A DNA stretch of 63,209 nucleotides from Lachnospiraceae bacterium UBA2860 (GTDB taxonomy: Bacteria; Bacillota; Clostridia; Lachnospirales; Lachnospiraceae). Positions within the stretch are counted from its first letter, which is position 1. Each line of letters starts with the position of its first letter. The stretch spans positions 1,063 to 64,271 of the forward strand of contig DEFE01000002.1 in the NCBI GenBank assembly GCA_002350625.1, read 5' to 3'. A program made the position numbers and the translations under genes. Shown one piece after another: positions 43,530 through 52,165 of this stretch. A model generated the notes under the pieces. That model saw nothing but the letters and a program-made list of their open reading frames with translations. It had not been told where the DNA came from and ran no database searches.

Positions 43530-45344
43530 ATGGATTTATTTTTTCGATTTTTACTGACACTGTATTTCGACGCGGCGACCCCGTGGTATATCGCGATCAA
43601 GGTGCTCTATATGATCGGCGCGTGGCGGCTGCTCGCGAAAGCAGGCCTTAACGCGAAACTGGCGTTTGTGCCGTGGGTGCGGGAGTTCCAACTGGGCCTC
43701 GCCGCGGGGAAACCTGCGGAGGGCAGAGTTTTCGCCATCATCGCCGTGGTCACCACGGCGCTCAGTGAAGCGGCGCTGTTCTTCTCAAAGGAAGGCGGCC
43801 TCGACAACCCGCTGCTGACGTCTCTTATGCCGCTGATCGCGATTCTGCTCATGAGCTTGCTGCTCATGCATTTCATCTATAACATCCGGATCTTCTCCGG
43901 ACTCATCCGGCAGTACGGCCTTCACAAGAAATGGTGGCTTGTCCCCTGCATGGTCGACGGCATCTGCATCATCCCGATGCTGATCTGGGGATTTGGCAGC
44001 CGCTACCAGCCTGTACACATCGAAGAGAGCGCGGAGGAGAAACGCGCGCGCGCGGCGGACGACCGCCTGAAGATGCACGCCGGGGGATTCTTCCGGCAGC
44101 TCGGGAGCCATTTTGTCCGCTTCGGCTACATGTTCGTGAAAAAGAGAGACTGGCTGACGCTTCCGATGGCTGCGATTCTTTCGGGACTTGTCGGGCTGGC
44201 CGTGAAAGGCGGGTTCCGCTCGACGATGGAGCTGACGCTCACCGGGGCTTACGCGATGACGATCGTGTGCATCTGGAACGGATGCTACAACTCGATCCAC
44301 ATCGTCGCGAGAGAGCGGGATCTGATACGCGAGGAGCACAGGGAGGGCCTTCATATGTCCGCCTATGTCGCCGCGCACATTCTGTTCCAGCTGCTGCTGT
44401 GTCTCGTGGAGACCGGCGTGATGCTGGCCGTGACGCGGCAGGTCGGCATGGACTATTCCGGCCCGGGCCTCTTCACGCCGTGGTTTATCGCGGATTTCGG
44501 GATCACGGTCTTCCTGGCCACGTTTGCGGCTGACATGATGGCTTTCTGTATCTCTTCCATCGTCCACACGCCGGTCACGGCGCTGATGATCCTGCCCTTT
44601 GTGCTGATTTTCCAGCTGGTCTTCTCCGAGGGGCTGATTCCGTTCCCGTCGATGGTGAAGCAGTTCACGGTGCTGTCCATCTCGAGCCCTTCCTTCTCGG
44701 CGATGCGCGCCCAGGCGGATATCAACTCCCGGGAGTTTTCCATGGTGACGAACGTGCTCGAGATGATGGACGAGACGGAGATCAATGAGACCATCACGCT
44801 CGGACAGGTCCTCGACCTCCTGACCGACGAGAGCAATCCGAAGATCGCCGCTTTCCGCAGCATGAAGATCGGCAGAGTGATGACGGTCGGAGAGGCGATG
44901 GACAGCCTCATGGACGATCCCAACTTCGAAGTCGTGAGAAAGCAGCCGGTCATCAGCGTGCTCACGGTCGGTGACATCCTGTCGGTGATCAAGGACACGG
45001 GGATCCTTGAGGACTACAGGGAGGTGGAATTCGGCGTCGACCTCACGATCGGCGACATCGCGGACTTCGCGGCCGCCAATGAAGATTTGCAGCCGTACAG
45101 GGACAAGGGCGTCACGATTCAGACGACGCTCGGCGAGATGCTGGACGTCGTCGGGAAGGAGCAGGTGCAGCAGCTCCTGCAGGAGAAGGCCGTCACGCTC
45201 AATTACAATCCCAAGTACGCTTACACGAAGGAGAATGTGGGGACGAACTGGTTCAACCTTCTGATCTTCATCCTGGTCTTCCCGACCGCTGCGCTCATTG
45301 CTCTTCAGTTCATCGACAATGATCGCGAGCCGGGGCAAGGTTAA
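43530..45344 (+). CDS. ABC-2-like membrane protein with a repeat-bearing extracellular insert
   Basis: 604 residues. The first ~155 form four membrane segments (AIKVLYMIGAWRLLAKAGLN, typical of DUF5684/signal-peptidase-like proteins). From about 200 to 385 it resembles ABCG/ABC-2 permeases (GAYAMTIVCIWNGCYNSIHI, TALMILPFVLIFQLVFSEGL). Between about 420 and 570 is a soluble insert with five copies of a TxGxxxD-type unit (TLGQVLDLL, TVGEAMDSL, TVGDILSVI, TIGDIADFA, TLGEMLDVV). A last membrane segment closes the protein. No ATPase is adjacent. The combination is unfamiliar to me; transport or cell-surface function is inferred only. Confidence 0.75.
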   Translation: MDLFFRFLLTLYFDAATPWYIAIKVLYMIGAWRLLAKAGLNAKLAFVPWVREFQLGLAAGKPAEGRVFAIIAVVTTALSEAALFFSKEGGLDNPLLTSLMPLIAILLMSLLLMHFIYNIRIFSGLIRQYGLHKKWWLVPCMVDGICIIPMLIWGFGSRYQPVHIEESAEEKRARAADDRLKMHAGGFFRQLGSHFVRFGYMFVKKRDWLTLPMAAILSGLVGLAVKGGFRSTMELTLTGAYAMTIVCIWNGCYNSIHIVARERDLIREEHREGLHMSAYVAAHILFQLLLCLVETGVMLAVTRQVGMDYSGPGLFTPWFIADFGITVFLATFAADMMAFCISSIVHTPVTALMILPFVLIFQLVFSEGLIPFPSMVKQFTVLSISSPSFSAMRAQADINSREFSMVTNVLEMMDETEINETITLGQVLDLLTDESNPKIAAFRSMKIGRVMTVGEAMDSLMDDPNFEVVRKQPVISVLTVGDILSVIKDTGILEDYREVEFGVDLTIGDIADFAAANEDLQPYRDKGVTIQTTLGEMLDVVGKEQVQQLLQEKAVTLNYNPKYAYTKENVGTNWFNLLIFILVFPTAALIALQFIDNDREPGQG

Positions 45345-45349
45345 AGTGC

Positions 45350-45378
45350 TTGAATATTTTTAATGCAAGTGGTATAGT
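45350..45378 (+). promoter_or_regulatory. Promoter of the branched-chain amino acid importer operon
   Basis: TTGAAT at 45350, a 17-base spacer ending in TGG (extended -10), and TATAGT at 45373. It begins only six bases after the upstream stop, and livK starts 57 bases past it. Confidence 0.8.
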
Positions 45379-45434
45379 TTCGCTATGTAGTTTTAAAGCG
45401 GCAATGCGTTACAAATAAAAAGGAGAGTACTATT

Positions 45435-46601
45435 ATGAAAAAAAGGATTCTTTCTGCTGTCGCAGCTGGTCTTCTTGCTGTATCTGTCGCGGCCGTACCG
45501 GTCCTCGCCGACACGGTGACCATCGGTATCTACGAGCCGGCGTCCGGTGACAACGGCGCGGGCGGCAAGCAGGAAATGCTCGGCATGCAGTACGCGAACG
45601 AGGTTGCTCCGACGGTTGAGATCGGCGGCACGGAATATGAAGTGAAGCTTGACCCGGTCGACAACGAGTCCTCGAACGACAAGGGCCCGTCCGCGGCTTC
45701 GAAGCTTGTCGGCGACGGCGTGTCTGTCGTGCTCGGCTCCTATGGCTCCGGCGTCTCCATCGCGGCTTCCGACATCTTCAAAGAGGGCGGCATCCCGGCG
45801 ATCGGCGTCACCTGCACGAACCCGCAGGTCACACAGGGCAATTCGCACTACTTCCGCATCTGCTTCCTCGATCCGTTCCAGGGCAGCGTTCTTGCGAACT
45901 TCGCAAACGAGACCTTCGGCGCCAAGAAGGCGTACGTTCTCGCGAAGCTCGGCGACGACTATTCACAGGGTCTTGCTTTCTACTTCACGCAGGCGTTTGA
46001 AGGCCTCGGCGGCGAAGTCGTGAAGGCTGACTTCCCGGAAGGCAACAGCGATTTCACATCCTATATCACGGACGCGAAAAATGAAGGCTGCGACGTCTTC
46101 TTCACACCGACCTCCACAGAGGCGGCTGCGAACACGATCGAGCAGGCGGCTGCGCAGGGTCTTGAGATCCCGCTTCTCGCCGGCGACACATGGGACAGCA
46201 ACGTCATCCTGAACGCGGCGAAGGGCAAGAACGTGCAGATCTACGTCACGACCTTCTATCAGGAAGGCGGCGATCCGGACTTCGACGCGGGCGTCAAGGA
46301 ATTCATCAATTCCAAGCCGGAGAACCTTGCGAACAACGGCGGCGACGACACGGTGGCGGCTGTGACGGCGATGGGCTATGACGCTTACTTCGTGGCGCTT
46401 GAGGCGCTGAAGAACGCCGGCTCCACGGATCCCGCAGCTGTGAACGAAGCGCTTTGGACAACGACCTATGACGGCGTGTCCGGTCACATCGAATTCGAGC
46501 CGGAGAACGGCGATGCCGTCAGAGATTCCGCATTCGTGAAGAGCGCGAATACGGAAACGGGCGCCTGGGACTTCGTGAGTGTCCAGACGGTCGCTGAATA
46601 A
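45435..46601 (+). CDS. livK: Branched-chain amino acid-binding protein
   Basis: 388 residues with a signal peptide cut after PVLA (mature DTVTIGIYEPASGDNGAGGK) and a type I binding fold: ALGMQYANE-type start, VLGSYGSGVSIAASDIFKE, and QVTQGNSHYFRICFLDPFQG. It lacks a lipobox. Heavy use of a few GC-ending codons and the following terminator fit a highly made binding protein. Expected ligands are Leu, Ile or Val, but the family also takes other amino acids or amides. Confidence 0.93.
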   Translation: MKKRILSAVAAGLLAVSVAAVPVLADTVTIGIYEPASGDNGAGGKQEMLGMQYANEVAPTVEIGGTEYEVKLDPVDNESSNDKGPSAASKLVGDGVSVVLGSYGSGVSIAASDIFKEGGIPAIGVTCTNPQVTQGNSHYFRICFLDPFQGSVLANFANETFGAKKAYVLAKLGDDYSQGLAFYFTQAFEGLGGEVVKADFPEGNSDFTSYITDAKNEGCDVFFTPTSTEAAANTIEQAAAQGLEIPLLAGDTWDSNVILNAAKGKNVQIYVTTFYQEGGDPDFDAGVKEFINSKPENLANNGGDDTVAAVTAMGYDAYFVALEALKNAGSTDPAAVNEALWTTTYDGVSGHIEFEPENGDAVRDSAFVKSANTETGAWDFVSVQTVAE

Positions 46602-46643
46602 GGCATTTTCGAAAAGTGAAACCGTAAACAGATCGAACTTTTG

Positions 46644-46668
46644 CGGGCTGCCTTTTAAGGGCAGCCCG
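46644..46668 (+). terminator. Terminator after livK
   Basis: CGGGCTGCC and GGCAGCCCG flank TTTTAAG, with GTATT after. The short T tract suggests incomplete stopping and read-through to livH. Confidence 0.7.
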
Positions 46669-46691
46669 TATTGCGACAGGAGCTGAAGTAT

Positions 46692-46738
46692 GTTTCCGAA
46701 TGCGAAGCATGAGGATTACAGACTTCGCATCCGGAAAC
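46692..46738 (+). repeat. 16-bp stem-loop in the livK-livH gap
   Basis: GTTTCCGAATGCGAAG and CTTCGCATCCGGAAAC pair with one mismatch around a 15-base loop. Coming after the first hairpin, it may protect the livHMGF mRNA 5' end after processing or act as an attenuator. No ORF in the loop. Confidence 0.7.
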
Positions 46739-46784
46739 AGAAAGATACACTTCGGAACTTTGCTTCCGGGAGGAGATTCATTCT

Positions 46785-47669
46785 ATGGATTGGCTAAGCA
46801 GAAATCTGCCTTATCTGATGGCCGGCATATCCGTGGGCGGTCAGTACGCGCTGATCGCGATCGGATATACCATGGTATACGGCATCCTGCGACTTATCAA
46901 TTTCGCGCACGGCGATATCTTCATGTGCGCGGGCCTCATCATGGTGTACGCGTCGACGGTGCTGCCGATCTACGTCTGCATCCCGCTCGTCATCGTGGCG
47001 ACGGTGCTGATCGGCTTCCTCGTCGAGCGGGTTGCCTACAAGCCGCTGCGTTCCGCGCCGCGTATGTCGGTCATGATCTCTGCGATCGGCGTCTCGTACC
47101 TGCTGCAGAACCTGGCTCTCTATATCACGGGCGGCCTCGCGCAGCAGTACCCCACGATTCCGTGGATTTCCGACGTCATCACGGTCTTCGGCGTGACGAC
47201 GAAGCGCGTCACCGTGATCACGCCGCCGCTTGTCATCCTGCTCGTCATCGGACTCGTCTTCCTCATCAAGAAGACGAAGATCGGCATGGCGATGCGCGCG
47301 GCCTCTAAGGATTTCGAGACCTCGCAGCTGATGGGCATCAAGATCAATTCCGTCATCAGCTTCACCTTCATCATCGGATCCTTCCTCGCGGCAGTCGGCA
47401 GCTTTCTGTTCTTCTCCAACTACACGGGCGTGACGCCGACGGTCGGCGCGATGCCGGGCCTTAAGGCTTTCGTCGCCGCGGTGTTCGGCGGCATCGGCTC
47501 GATCCCGGGCGCGGTGATCGGCGCGTTCCTCATCGGTATCGTCGAGAATATCATCAAGGGTCTCGGCTGGACGACCTTCTCGGACGCGTTCACATTTGCG
47601 CTTCTTATCATCGTGCTGATCTTTAAACCGACGGGTCTCTTCGGCGAAGCGGCCGCGGACAAGGTCTGA
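46785..47669 (+). CDS. livH: Branched-chain amino acid permease LivH
   Basis: 294 residues, eight membrane segments. Conserved marks: GYTMVYGILRLINFAHGDIF near the N-terminus, FLVERVAYKPLRSAPRMSVM, and GLKAFVAAVFGGIGSIPGAV near the C-terminus. Starts after GGGAGGAGATTCATTCT. Pairs with LivM. Confidence 0.95.
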   Translation: MDWLSRNLPYLMAGISVGGQYALIAIGYTMVYGILRLINFAHGDIFMCAGLIMVYASTVLPIYVCIPLVIVATVLIGFLVERVAYKPLRSAPRMSVMISAIGVSYLLQNLALYITGGLAQQYPTIPWISDVITVFGVTTKRVTVITPPLVILLVIGLVFLIKKTKIGMAMRAASKDFETSQLMGIKINSVISFTFIIGSFLAAVGSFLFFSNYTGVTPTVGAMPGLKAFVAAVFGGIGSIPGAVIGAFLIGIVENIIKGLGWTTFSDAFTFALLIIVLIFKPTGLFGEAAADKV

Positions 47670-47685
47670 GAAAGGAGGGCGGAAG

Positions 47686-48756
47686 ATGAGCAGAAAAACA
47701 GAAACTGTCATAAATGTCGTCCTCATCGGCGCGCTACTCCTCGTCCTTTTCATCCTGGAGCAGACGCTTCCTTCGACGCATATGATCTTCACGGTGCTGA
47801 AGAAGGGCGCGATCTATGCGCTCGTCGCCGTGTCGATGAATCTTCTGAACGGCTTCACCGGGCTTTTCTCGCTCGGGCAGGCCGGCTTCATGCTGGTCGG
47901 CGCCTACACCTACGGCGTGCTGACCATCCCGGTGGCCGACAGGGCCAACGTGTACATGTACTTTAACGGCGGCCTCATCCAGTTCGCGCTGCACCCGATC
48001 ATTGCGATCGTGCTCGCGGGCGTGATGGCCGGCATATTCGCCTACCTCATCGGACTTCCGGTGCTGCGCCTTAAGAGCGACTACCTCGCGATCGCGACGC
48101 TCGGCTTCGCCGAGATCATCCGCGCGATCTTCCAGTGGGACAAGCTCGGCCCGATCACGAACGGATCGAACCTTTTAAGAAGCTATCCGAGCTACAAGAG
48201 CCTGCTGTTTTACTTCATCGCGTCGGGGGTCTGCATCGCGCTCATCGTGATGCTGATCAATTCGACATACGGGCGCGCCTTCAAGGCGATCCGCGACGAC
48301 GAAGTCGCGGCGGAGGCGATGGGCATCAATCTCGCGCACCACAAGCAGATCGCATTCGTGGTGAGCTCCTTCTTCGCCGGCGTCTCCGGGGCGCTGCTCG
48401 CGATGTATCAGACGTCCGTGCAGGCCGCGATGTTCAAGTCGGCGATGACGTATGAGATTCTTCTGATCGTCGTCATCGGCGGCATCGGATCGATCACGGG
48501 AAGCTGCATCAGCTCTTTCCTCTTCATCATCCTGTCCGAATGGGTGCTCCGCTTCCTCGACTCGGAAATGTATATCGGCGACGTGCGCGTGCCGCTTCTG
48601 CGCTCCGGCTTCCGGAAGGTCGTCTTCGCGGTTATCATCATGATCATCGTGCTGTTCTTCAGAAAGGGCATCATGGGCACGAATGAATTCTCCGTGCGGC
48701 GCATCTTCGGCCGCTCCGCGGATAAGAAAGCGAAGGGAGGCAGCGCCAATGAGTGA
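47686..48756 (+). CDS. livM: Branched-chain amino acid permease LivM
   Basis: 356 residues with LivM motifs ALVAVSMNLLNGFTGLFSLG, GLPVLRLKSDYLAIATLGFA and AFKAIRDDEVAAEAMGINLA. It begins 16 bases after livH and overlaps livG by 8 bases (ATGAGTGA). Confidence 0.95.
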   Translation: MSRKTETVINVVLIGALLLVLFILEQTLPSTHMIFTVLKKGAIYALVAVSMNLLNGFTGLFSLGQAGFMLVGAYTYGVLTIPVADRANVYMYFNGGLIQFALHPIIAIVLAGVMAGIFAYLIGLPVLRLKSDYLAIATLGFAEIIRAIFQWDKLGPITNGSNLLRSYPSYKSLLFYFIASGVCIALIVMLINSTYGRAFKAIRDDEVAAEAMGINLAHHKQIAFVVSSFFAGVSGALLAMYQTSVQAAMFKSAMTYEILLIVVIGGIGSITGSCISSFLFIILSEWVLRFLDSEMYIGDVRVPLLRSGFRKVVFAVIIMIIVLFFRKGIMGTNEFSVRRIFGRSADKKAKGGSANE

Positions 48757-49591
48757 CAACGTACTGAAAGTCGAGCACGTCACGATGCAGTTCGGCGGCG
48801 TGGTGGCGGTGGACGACCTGAACCTTGAGGTGAACCGCGGCGAGATCGTCTCGCTCATCGGGCCGAACGGCGCGGGGAAGACCACGGCCTTCAACGTCAT
48901 CACGGGCGTGTATCCGCCCACGAACGGCGCCGTGTCCTTTGAGGGAAAGAAGATCGTCGAAAATCATCCCCGCGGGAAGATGAAGAAGCTCTATACGGGC
49001 GAGCACGCGGGCGACTACATGAAGACGCTCATGCCGACGCCGGATAAGATCACGAAGCTGGGGATCGCGAGAACATTTCAGAATATCCGGCTCTTCAAGA
49101 GCCAGACCGTGTTCGAAAATATCCTGATCGCGGAGCACGTGCGCCGCACGAGCAACCTGTTCACCGCGACGCTGCATTTAAACGGCGCGGAGGAGAAGGC
49201 GATGCGGGACGAGGCGGACCGCCTGCTCGGCATCCTGGGCCTCAACGACGTGCGGGACGAGCTCGCGACGTCTCTGCCTTACGGCAAGCAGCGGCGGCTC
49301 GAGATCGCGAGAGCGCTCGCGACGAAGCCGAGCCTCCTGCTTCTCGATGAGCCGGCGGCCGGCATGAATCCGCAGGAGACGGTGGAGCTGACGGATTTCA
49401 TCGGGCAGATCCGCGATGATTTCAACCTTACCATTTTCATGATTGAGCACCACATGGACCTCGTCATGGAGATCTCGGAGCGGATCTACGTGCTGGATTT
49501 CGGCAGGCTGATCTCGCACGGGACGCCGGAGGTGGTTCAGAACGATCCCAAGGTCATCAGCGCGTATCTGGGGGTGCAGGAAGATGAGTAA
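48749..49591 (+). CDS. livG: Branched-chain amino acid importer ATPase LivG
   Basis: 280 residues with Walker A GPNGAGKTT, the LivG-type insertion near IARTFQNIRLFKSQTVFENI, signature LPYGKQRRLEIARAL and Walker B LLLDEPAAGMNPQET. ATG at 48749 follows GGGAGGCAGCGCCA. An additional ~15-residue stretch (PRGKMKKLYTGEHAGDYMKT) sits between Walker A and the IARTF motif. Confidence 0.95.
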   Translation: MSDNVLKVEHVTMQFGGVVAVDDLNLEVNRGEIVSLIGPNGAGKTTAFNVITGVYPPTNGAVSFEGKKIVENHPRGKMKKLYTGEHAGDYMKTLMPTPDKITKLGIARTFQNIRLFKSQTVFENILIAEHVRRTSNLFTATLHLNGAEEKAMRDEADRLLGILGLNDVRDELATSLPYGKQRRLEIARALATKPSLLLLDEPAAGMNPQETVELTDFIGQIRDDFNLTIFMIEHHMDLVMEISERIYVLDFGRLISHGTPEVVQNDPKVISAYLGVQEDE

Positions 49592-50303
49592 ATTACTTAC
49601 GATTAAGGATTTAAGCGTCGCGTACGGGGGCATACAGGCCGTGCGCGGCATCAGCTTCGACGTCTCCGAGGGCGAGGTGGTCACGCTGATCGGCGCAAAT
49701 GGCGCCGGGAAGAGCTCCACCCTCCGTTCGATCGTCGGACTCGTGAAGCCTTCCGGCGGCAGCGTGCTTTTCCAGGATAAGGAGCTGAGCGGGCTGACGA
49801 CGGAGAATATCGTGAAGAACGGGATCACGCTCGTGCCCGAGGGGCGGCGCGTGTTCGTCAACCTCACGGTGTACGAGAACCTGAAGATGGGCGCGTACAT
49901 GCGGAAGGACAACCTGGAGGCGGACCTCAACTGGGTCTACGACCTCTTCCCGCGGCTGAAGGAGAGGAACTGGCAGAGCGCCGGCACGCTCTCCGGCGGC
50001 GAGCAGCAGATGCTTGCGATCGCGCGTGCGCTCATGAGCCGGCCGAAGCTCATCATGATGGATGAGCCGTCGCTCGGCCTTGCGCCGCTGGTCGTGCAGG
50101 GCGTGTTTGATATCATCCGCGAGATCAACAAGCAGGGCGTGACGATCCTGCTCGTAGAGCAGAACGCGAACATGGCGCTCAAAGCCGCGGACCGCGCCTA
50201 CGTCATGGAGACGGGACAGATCACGATGAGCGGGAGCGGACAGGATCTGCTTGAGAATGAGGAGATCCGCGAGGCTTACCTCGGAAAGAAAGCGAAGAAG
50301 TAA
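49584..50303 (+). CDS. livF: Branched-chain amino acid importer ATPase LivF
   Basis: 239 residues: GANGAGKSSTLRSIVGL, GITLVPEGRRVFVNLTVYEN, LSGGEQQMLAIARALM and MDEPSLGLAPLVVQ, all typical of LivF. The ATG overlaps the livG stop (ATGAGTAA). It closes the operon. Confidence 0.96.
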   Translation: MSKLLTIKDLSVAYGGIQAVRGISFDVSEGEVVTLIGANGAGKSSTLRSIVGLVKPSGGSVLFQDKELSGLTTENIVKNGITLVPEGRRVFVNLTVYENLKMGAYMRKDNLEADLNWVYDLFPRLKERNWQSAGTLSGGEQQMLAIARALMSRPKLIMMDEPSLGLAPLVVQGVFDIIREINKQGVTILLVEQNANMALKAADRAYVMETGQITMSGSGQDLLENEEIREAYLGKKAKK

Positions 50304-50336
50304 GAGGTGGATGGGAGAGGTTCTCCCATCGGCTAA

Positions 50337-50413
50337 ATGAAAAGAGGACGGTTCTCCATCCGGATGCCGGAACAACAGGTTCCGACGCCGAATGAAGAAT
50401 CGTCCTCTTTCTG
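50337..50413. repeat. Long intergenic palindrome, copy A (GGACGGTTCT family)
   Basis: AAAGAGGACGGTTCT pairs with AGAATCGTCCTCTTT (one G-T pair), enclosing an inner TCCGGATGCCGG / CCGACGCCGA region. It lies between convergent livF and the phosphomutase gene and probably ends both transcripts. Similar elements occur at 54348-54395 and 60072-60127. Confidence 0.8.
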
Positions 50414-50432
50414 CTAAGTGTCCGCGCTCCGC

Positions 50433-52124
50433 TTATTCCACGGAGTCGATGAGCTCCGTCACCGCGCCGCGCATCGCGTCGATCCGCCCGGCGGATGCCT
50501 CGCGCTCGTCAGCGACGGCGTAGTAGTAGAATTTGATCTTGGGCTCCGTGCCCGACGGCCGCATCGCGAACCAGCTGCCGTCTTCCATCACGAATTTCAG
50601 GGCGTTCTGCGGCGGGATGTCCTTGTAGCCGCCGATGTAGTCGATGACGTCCGCTGTCTTCATGGCGCCGAAGGCGGCCGGCTTGCCGCCGCGGAAGACG
50701 TCCATGATTCTCCCGATGCGCTCCGCGCCTTCTTTTCCTTTCAGGACGACGGATACCTGATCCTCCGCGAAATACCCGTATTTCTGATACAGCTGCTCCA
50801 GCTTGCCGGCGATGCTCATGCCCTGCTTCCTGTAGTAGGCCGCCATTTCCATGATGAGCATGGCCGCGCAGACGCCGTCTTTGTCGCGGACCTCTTCGCC
50901 GGGGGCGACGCCGATGCTCTCTTCATAGCCGAAGAAGTAGGCGTAGCCTTCCCTGGCGAGCTCCGGGATCTTGCCGCAGATGTTCTTGAATCCGGTCAGG
51001 GTCTCGAAGACGTCGACGCCGTGGGCGCGCGCGATGGTCGCGCCGAAGTTGCCGGTCACGATGGATTTGATGAGCGCCGATTTCTCCGGCAGCGTGCCTT
51101 TCTCCGCGCGGCTCTCCGCGAGGTAGGCGATGATGAGGCCGCCGGTCTGGTTGCCGTTGAGGAAGCGGTAGCCGCCCTGCCCGTCCGCGATTTCGATCGC
51201 CATGCGGTCGCTGTCGGGGTCGGTGGCGATGAGCACTTCCGCGCCGAGGGACGCGCCGAGCTTCTCGGAGTACGCAAATGCCTTCGGATCTTCAGGGTTC
51301 GGATAGCCGACCGTCGTGAAATCCGGGTCGGGATCCTTCTGCTCCGGCACGATGTGGACGTTCCGGAAGCCCCGCTCCGCTGCGATCTGCATGACCGGGA
51401 TGCTTCCCGCGCCGTTCAGAGGCGTGTAGACCACGGGGACGTCGAGGTCGAGCGCGTCGCCCTCGTGCTCGGCGAGGGACTTGACATAGTCGAGATAGTC
51501 TCTGTCCATGTCTTCGCCGAGCATCGTGATGAGGCCGCTCTCTTTAGCATCGGCGAGAGACATCTTCGCAAATGTCTCGAACATATCCAGCTTCTGAATT
51601 TCCGCGAGCATGCCGTCGGAGATCTCGCCGGAGATCTGCGCGCCGTCCTCCCAGTAGACTTTGTAGCCGTTGTATTCCTTGGGGTTGTGGCTCGCGGTCA
51701 TGTTGATGCCGGAGACGCAGCCGAGCTTCCTGATCGCGTAGGAGAGCTCCGGCGTCGGTCTGAGCGAGGGGAAGAGATAGGCTTTGATGCCGTTGCCGGC
51801 CAGGATCTCGGCCGCCATTTCCGAAAATTCTTTGGAGAAATGCCGGCAGTCGTAAGCGATCGCCACGCCGCGCGAGATGTCCTCGCCGGAGTTCTTGATG
51901 TAGTTGGCGATGCCCTGCGTGGCGCGTCCGACCGTCCGCTCGTTCATGCGGTTCGTGCCCGCGCCGCAGATGCCGCGGAGGCCCGCCGTGCCGAAGGCGA
52001 TCTCCTGATAAAAGCGGTCCGTGATCTCCGCGTCGTTGCCGCGGATGGCTTCGAGCTCAGCGCGGAGCGGGTCGCCGGCCGGGAGCTTTTCGAGCCATAC
52101 TTCATAGATTTCCTGGGCTGTCAT
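50433..52124 (-). CDS. Phosphoglucomutase/phosphomannomutase
   Basis: 563 residues. Phosphoserine loop INMTASHNPKEYNGYKVY, Mg loop ATDPDSDRMAIEI, sugar-binding GGLIIAYLAESR region and a phosphate-binding WFAMRPSGTEPKIKFYY at the C-terminus. It interconverts glucose-1- and glucose-6-phosphate (or mannose equivalents), and so links to the glycogen synthase in this window. The start has AAGGAGGTGCGAA. Family length (~560-580) is full. Confidence 0.95.
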   Translation of the reverse strand: MTAQEIYEVWLEKLPAGDPLRAELEAIRGNDAEITDRFYQEIAFGTAGLRGICGAGTNRMNERTVGRATQGIANYIKNSGEDISRGVAIAYDCRHFSKEFSEMAAEILAGNGIKAYLFPSLRPTPELSYAIRKLGCVSGINMTASHNPKEYNGYKVYWEDGAQISGEISDGMLAEIQKLDMFETFAKMSLADAKESGLITMLGEDMDRDYLDYVKSLAEHEGDALDLDVPVVYTPLNGAGSIPVMQIAAERGFRNVHIVPEQKDPDPDFTTVGYPNPEDPKAFAYSEKLGASLGAEVLIATDPDSDRMAIEIADGQGGYRFLNGNQTGGLIIAYLAESRAEKGTLPEKSALIKSIVTGNFGATIARAHGVDVFETLTGFKNICGKIPELAREGYAYFFGYEESIGVAPGEEVRDKDGVCAAMLIMEMAAYYRKQGMSIAGKLEQLYQKYGYFAEDQVSVVLKGKEGAERIGRIMDVFRGGKPAAFGAMKTADVIDYIGGYKDIPPQNALKFVMEDGSWFAMRPSGTEPKIKFYYYAVADEREASAGRIDAMRGAVTELIDSVE

Positions 52125-52165
52125 TTCGCACCTCCTTGTGCTAATGAAACGGGGCCGGCCTGCGG

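Noticed and set aside
43785..45338. A 517-codon antisense frame opposite the ABC-2-like gene
   Set aside because: Arg/His/Asp-rich composition typical of antisense of GC-rich membrane genes; the plus strand has clear transmembrane segments.
46700..47308. A 202-codon frame overlapping livH
   Set aside because: Out-of-frame shadow of livH, His/Arg-rich, no supporting motif.
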